Shown here one piece after another: positions 7,486 to 10,425 of a stretch of 10,425 nt of DNA. The position numbers and the translations under genes were made by a program. Position 1 is the stretch's first letter. Each line of letters begins with the position of its first letter. The notes below the pieces were generated by a model. The model was not told the DNA's origin and did not search any database. It worked only from the letters and a program-made list of their open reading frames with translations. The stretch lies in the NCBI GenBank assembly GCA_031279915.1, contig JAITHO010000213.1, positions 1 to 10,425 of the forward strand, written 5' to 3'. The stretch is from Tannerellaceae bacterium (lineage in GTDB: Bacteria > Bacteroidota > Bacteroidia > Bacteroidales > Tannerellaceae).

Positions 7486-8340
7486 TTAATCTGTCTTCAC
7501 TTTACCGCCAAAGTACCTGCGTAGCAAACCCGCCAGCAGATTCATCAGCAAAACAATTACTATCAGCGTCAGCGCCGTGCCATAAGCAATCGGTCGAGAT
7601 GCCTCAATATCAGTACCGCTGGTTGCAACCACATACAAATGATACGGCAAAGCCATCACCTGATCGAAGATACTGTGCGGCAATCGAGGCAGAAAGTAAG
7701 CCGCAACCGTAAACAAAATCGGGGCCGTTTCGCCCGAAACACGTCCGATCGAAAGTATCAAGCCCGTCACAATATTCGGGAAAGCCATCGGAAGCGTCAC
7801 CCTTACAATCGTCTGGAATCTGCTCGCACCAAGCGCCAAACTTCCGCTGCGGAACGACTGCGGGATAGCCTTAAGCGCCTCCTCCGTTGTCCTTATTATC
7901 AGAGGAAGAATCAAAAGCCCCAACGTAAACGAGCCTGCAATGATAGAATCCCCAAAGCCAAATGTATTAACGAACAGAGCCATGCCGAACAATCCGAAGA
8001 CAATCGAAGGAATGCCGCCCAAGTTATTTGTCATAACCCTTATAAACTTCACCACAAATCCATTGCCCGCATACTCGTTCATATAAATCCCCGACATCAA
8101 TCCCACCGGAAAAGCGAAGAGAACGCTGCCCGCAACCAAGCAAAGCGTACCCACAATCGCAGGCAAAATTCCTCCGCCCGTCATGCCGTCAGTTGGCGCC
8201 GAAGTCAGAAATTCCCAGCTAATCGTACCCGCTCCACGATAAATAATGAAGCCCAAAATCCACAACAATATGCCGACAACCACCAAGCTTAGCAGCCGAA
8301 AAATCGCAAAAGCTATCCGCTGTTTCTTCCGTTTATTCAT
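7486..8340 (-). CDS. pstA: Phosphate ABC transporter permease PstA
   Basis: Inner-membrane permease that pairs with PstC to form the phosphate channel. At 284 aa with about six hydrophobic segments (roughly 10-33, 62-85, 108-125, 132-149, 190-210 and 252-273) it fits the family. The cytoplasmic coupling loop that contacts PstB is visible as [20 protein letters not shown] (about 152-171). [14 protein letters not shown] matches the PstA signature. Positive residues at the N-terminus (MNKRKKQR) agree with a cytoplasmic N-terminus. It begins 2 nt after the pstC stop. Confidence 0.97.
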   Translation of the reverse strand: MNKRKKQRIAFAIFRLLSLVVVGILLWILGFIIYRGAGTISWEFLTSAPTDGMTGGGILPAIVGTLCLVAGSVLFAFPVGLMSGIYMNEYAGNGFVVKFIRVMTNNLGGIPSIVFGLFGMALFVNTFGFGDSIIAGSFTLGLLILPLIIRTTEEALKAIPQSFRSGSLALGASRFQTIVRVTLPMAFPNIVTGLILSIGRVSGETAPILFTVAAYFLPRLPHSIFDQVMALPYHLYVVATSGTDIEASRPIAYGTALTLIVIVLLMNLLAGLLRRYFGGKVKTD

Positions 8341-8342
8341 AA

Positions 8343-9554
8343 CTATAACCCCTTATTTATAGGCTGTTTCGAGATAATCTCCGCAGAAATGCTCACCACC
8401 ATTGTTATCAAAAATAATATGCAGCCCAGCAAAAAAAGCGACTGATAGTGCGTTCCGCCCGAAGGCGCTTCCCCAAGTTCGGCAGCAATAGTTGCCGGAA
8501 TTGTACGCACCGATTCAAACATCGACCGAGGCATAACCGCAGCATTTCCCGTAACCATCAGCACCGCCATCGTCTCGCCGATAGCCCGACCTATCCCCAG
8601 AACCACTGCCGCCATAATACCCGACGAAGCATACGGAACTATCACTCTATAAATCGTTTGCCAATGCGTCGCACCCAGCGCCAAACTTGCTTCGCGCATC
8701 GCCTTTGGAGTCGCACGCATAGCATCCTCCGCAATCGTAATGATCGTAGGAAGGGCCATAATCGCCAAGATTAAGCTTCCAGCCAGCGCCGTCTCCCCAA
8801 CCGGAAGATTCAGAGCCCTCTGTATCAAAGGCACGAGCACCACCAAACCAAAAAATCCATACACAACCGACGGAATTCCCGCAAGCAGCTCAATGGCCGG
8901 TTTTAGTAATTTGCGCATCCTTTCATCCGCAAGCTCCGACAAGTAAATAGCTACGCCAAGACCCAGGGGCAAGGCAATAAGAATCGCAAAAAAGCTAACC
9001 CAAAGCGTTCCCATAATTAGCGGAAACACACCGAATTGGGCGGCAGGCGTAGCTGTAGGCATCCACTCAATTCCTCCAAAAAAGCTTCGCGGCGAAATAG
9101 TTCGTAACGGCAAAATACGCACATCCGCATTCTCCTTCGGCGCATAACGTTCGGGCAAAAAGGCAAGAATATTTGGCTCCGATGCAATCAACTCACCCAG
9201 CTTTCCAGGCAGCAGTTCGTAGTCATTTCCGAGTTCTGTTTCATCATAAATCGAAAATATCTCCTCAAAACGGAAGGGAATTATTTCAGCATCTTTCCCG
9301 CCAATCTCAGCCCAATTCGTATAAGCATAATCAAAAATCTCCTTAATTTGCCGAGAATCCAGCGCCCCTACAGGATTAGAAACGTTCACCGCAAGCACAT
9401 AGCCCTTCTCAATTTGCGAACTGCGGAAGAGCCCTAAGCCTTCTTTAAACAAGAAAATTATGATCAAAATGATCGCAAGGCTCGTCACACTGCCGCTTAA
9501 GGCGAACAATCCCTGCATCAAATGCTCCCGAATTTTCCTTATCCTTTTTCTCAT
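8343..9554 (-). CDS. pstC: Phosphate ABC transporter permease PstC, with large periplasmic insert
   Basis: The second channel subunit of the phosphate importer. At 403 aa it is about 90-100 residues longer than the E. coli-type protein. A first membrane helix (about 18-38) is followed by a soluble region (about 45-160) and then the standard permease core from FGVFPLIMGTLWVSF onward. The coupling loop is EDAMRATPKAMREASLALGA (275-294), and IGRAIGETMAVLMVTGN (321-337) is the PstC signature. The extra region should lie in the periplasm, given the basic N-terminus, and resembles part of PstS (see the separate entry). Long PstC forms are, as far as I know, common in Bacteroidota, so the length is probably a lineage trait and not a local fusion. 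It begins 3 nt after the pstS stop. Confidence 0.96.
   Translation of the reverse strand: MRKRIRKIREHLMQGLFALSGSVTSLAIILIIIFLFKEGLGLFRSSQIEKGYVLAVNVSNPVGALDSRQIKEIFDYAYTNWAEIGGKDAEIIPFRFEEIFSIYDETELGNDYELLPGKLGELIASEPNILAFLPERYAPKENADVRILPLRTISPRSFFGGIEWMPTATPAAQFGVFPLIMGTLWVSFFAILIALPLGLGVAIYLSELADERMRKLLKPAIELLAGIPSVVYGFFGLVVLVPLIQRALNLPVGETALAGSLILAIMALPTIITIAEDAMRATPKAMREASLALGATHWQTIYRVIVPYASSGIMAAVVLGIGRAIGETMAVLMVTGNAAVMPRSMFESVRTIPATIAAELGEAPSGGTHYQSLFLLGCILFLITMVVSISAEIISKQPINKGL
9105..9395 (-). other. PstS-lobe-like domain within PstC (residues about 54-150)
   Basis: By-eye alignment of PstC residues 54-97 with PstS residues 102-147 gives about 16 identities in 44 aligned positions, including LA at the strand start, Q and IF in the helix (SRQIKEIF against REQLEGIF), TNW, GG and IIP. 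The end of the insert (GELIASEPNILAFLPERY, then ADVRILPL) parallels the PstS region IIQSISQTRGGIGYVGLAYL and VKALGV in order and spacing. This matches the central lobe of a periplasmic binding protein. The PstS phosphate loop (RETSSGT) has no counterpart, so this lobe probably does not bind phosphate. A docking or gating role toward PstS is only a guess. Confidence 0.65.
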
Positions 9555-9557
9555 TTT

Positions 9558-10373
9558 TTATTTGACAGGGATAAAACCAATTTCGCTCACTACCTTCTGG
9601 CCTTCCGTCGAGAGTATATAATCTATGAAAGCCTTTAAACGGCTCTCTGACTGCGTTACATAATAATAAAGCAAAGGGCGGACAATAGGATATGTCCCAT
9701 CTTTGGCCGAAGCTGCAGAAGGTTGCACATGCGCCGAACCGCTTTTGTACGATACTCCAAGCGCCTTCACATCTTTATTTAAATAAGCCAGCCCAACGTA
9801 TCCAATACCGCCTCGCGTTTGGCTGATAGATTGTATAATCGCACCTGTCGCCGGCATGCTCATTATTCCGTTAACGTAGTTTCTGTTTCTCAAAACGCTC
9901 TCCTTGAAGAACTCATAAGTACCCGACGACGTCTCCCTAGCATAAGGAATAATTTTCAGATTGTCGCCGCCAACATCTTTCCAGTTTGTAATTTTTCCTG
10001 TGAAAATTCCCTCAAGTTGTTCGCGTGTTAGGCCCGAAATTCTGTTAGAAGGGTGAACGATAATTGCCAAGGCGTCGTAGGCAGCTATCACCTCTTTTAC
10101 GGTTTTCCCGCTTTGCTGTAATTTTTGCCGCTCATCGAACTTGATTTTGCGCGACGACTGTGCCAAATCCGTCGTTCCCTCAAGGAGAGCCGCTATGCCA
10201 ACGCCGCTGCCGCCGCCGGTTACCGTTACCGATTCTGATGGCCTCGCTTTCATAAAACTTTCGGCCACTTTTTGAGAAAGCGGCAACATTGTATCCGAAC
10301 CCTTAATCTTCTGGGCCTGAAGGCCTCCAAATGCGCTTGCAAGAAAAATTAGCGCTAAAGTCATCTTTTTCAT
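9558..10373 (-). CDS. pstS: Periplasmic phosphate-binding protein PstS
   Basis: Captures phosphate in the periplasm and hands it to PstCA. At 271 aa it is a compact PstS. A signal peptide is evident: MKK, the hydrophobic stretch LALIFLASAFGGL, and likely cleavage after LQA at residue 20. There is no lipobox cysteine, so it should be soluble. Phosphate-contact segments of the family are present: GSDTMLPLSQ (25-34), GGGSGVGIAALL (53-64), DLAQSSRK (69-76) and RETSSGTYEFF (146-156). The start at 10373 gives a proper signal peptide; Met4 would remove its two lysines. It is the first gene of the pst operon. Only 52 AT-rich bases lie upstream in the window, and I see no clear Pho box or -7 element in them. 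Confidence 0.97.
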   Translation of the reverse strand: MKKMTLALIFLASAFGGLQAQKIKGSDTMLPLSQKVAESFMKARPSESVTVTGGGSGVGIAALLEGTTDLAQSSRKIKFDERQKLQQSGKTVKEVIAAYDALAIIVHPSNRISGLTREQLEGIFTGKITNWKDVGGDNLKIIPYARETSSGTYEFFKESVLRNRNYVNGIMSMPATGAIIQSISQTRGGIGYVGLAYLNKDVKALGVSYKSGSAHVQPSAASAKDGTYPIVRPLLYYYVTQSESRLKAFIDYILSTEGQKVVSEIGFIPVK

Positions 10374-10425
10374 TTTAATTTTGCAATTAATTTATTTGTA
10401 TTTGAAGAATATCTTTTTTACATTT

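Noticed and set aside
10374..10425. Pho box or promoter upstream of pstS
   Set aside because: Only 52 AT-rich bases are available and no direct repeat resembling a PhoB site or TAnnTTTG element is visible; the control region is probably outside the window.

Overview
The window most likely comes from a member of the Bacteroidota, probably Bacteroidales. This rests on AT-rich leaders in place of Shine-Dalgarno sites (engB and aspS both start right after a TATATAT run), on Bacteroidota-like versions of MaeB, EngB, PhoU and a long PstC, and on the gene content. It is chromosomal housekeeping sequence. I see no insertion sequence, phage gene, CRISPR array, tRNA or rRNA.

Layout. Bases 1-400 hold a 21-bp-period tandem array of about 19 units in two sequence families, with a hybrid unit between them; it may continue off the left edge. 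An 88-bp AT-rich leader follows. Four genes then run on the plus strand: maeB (malic enzyme with a C-terminal phosphotransacetylase-like domain), engB (ribosome-assembly GTPase), aspS (aspartyl-tRNA synthetase) and a GNAT acetyltransferase whose GTG start directly abuts the aspS stop. A hairpin terminator follows engB. The rest of the engB-aspS gap holds what looks like the decayed 3' end of an unidentified minus-strand gene.

From 6066 to the right edge, the minus strand carries a complete high-affinity phosphate uptake operon in the order pstS-pstC-pstA-pstB-phoU, with 2 to 9 nt between genes. PstS captures phosphate in the periplasm, PstC and PstA form the inner-membrane channel, PstB is the ATPase, and PhoU links transport to phosphate signalling. 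The operon runs head-on into the aspS-GNAT pair with only 6 nt between the two stop codons. Its promoter region is mostly outside the window (52 nt remain upstream of pstS).

Two things stand out. PstC carries a periplasmic insert of about 100 residues after its first membrane helix that resembles, by eye, the central lobe of the PstS protein encoded next to it, but lacks the phosphate-binding SSGT loop. The 21-bp array keeps near-perfect two-helical-turn phasing, and its dyad-symmetric core shows a compensatory G:C to T:A change between the two families.
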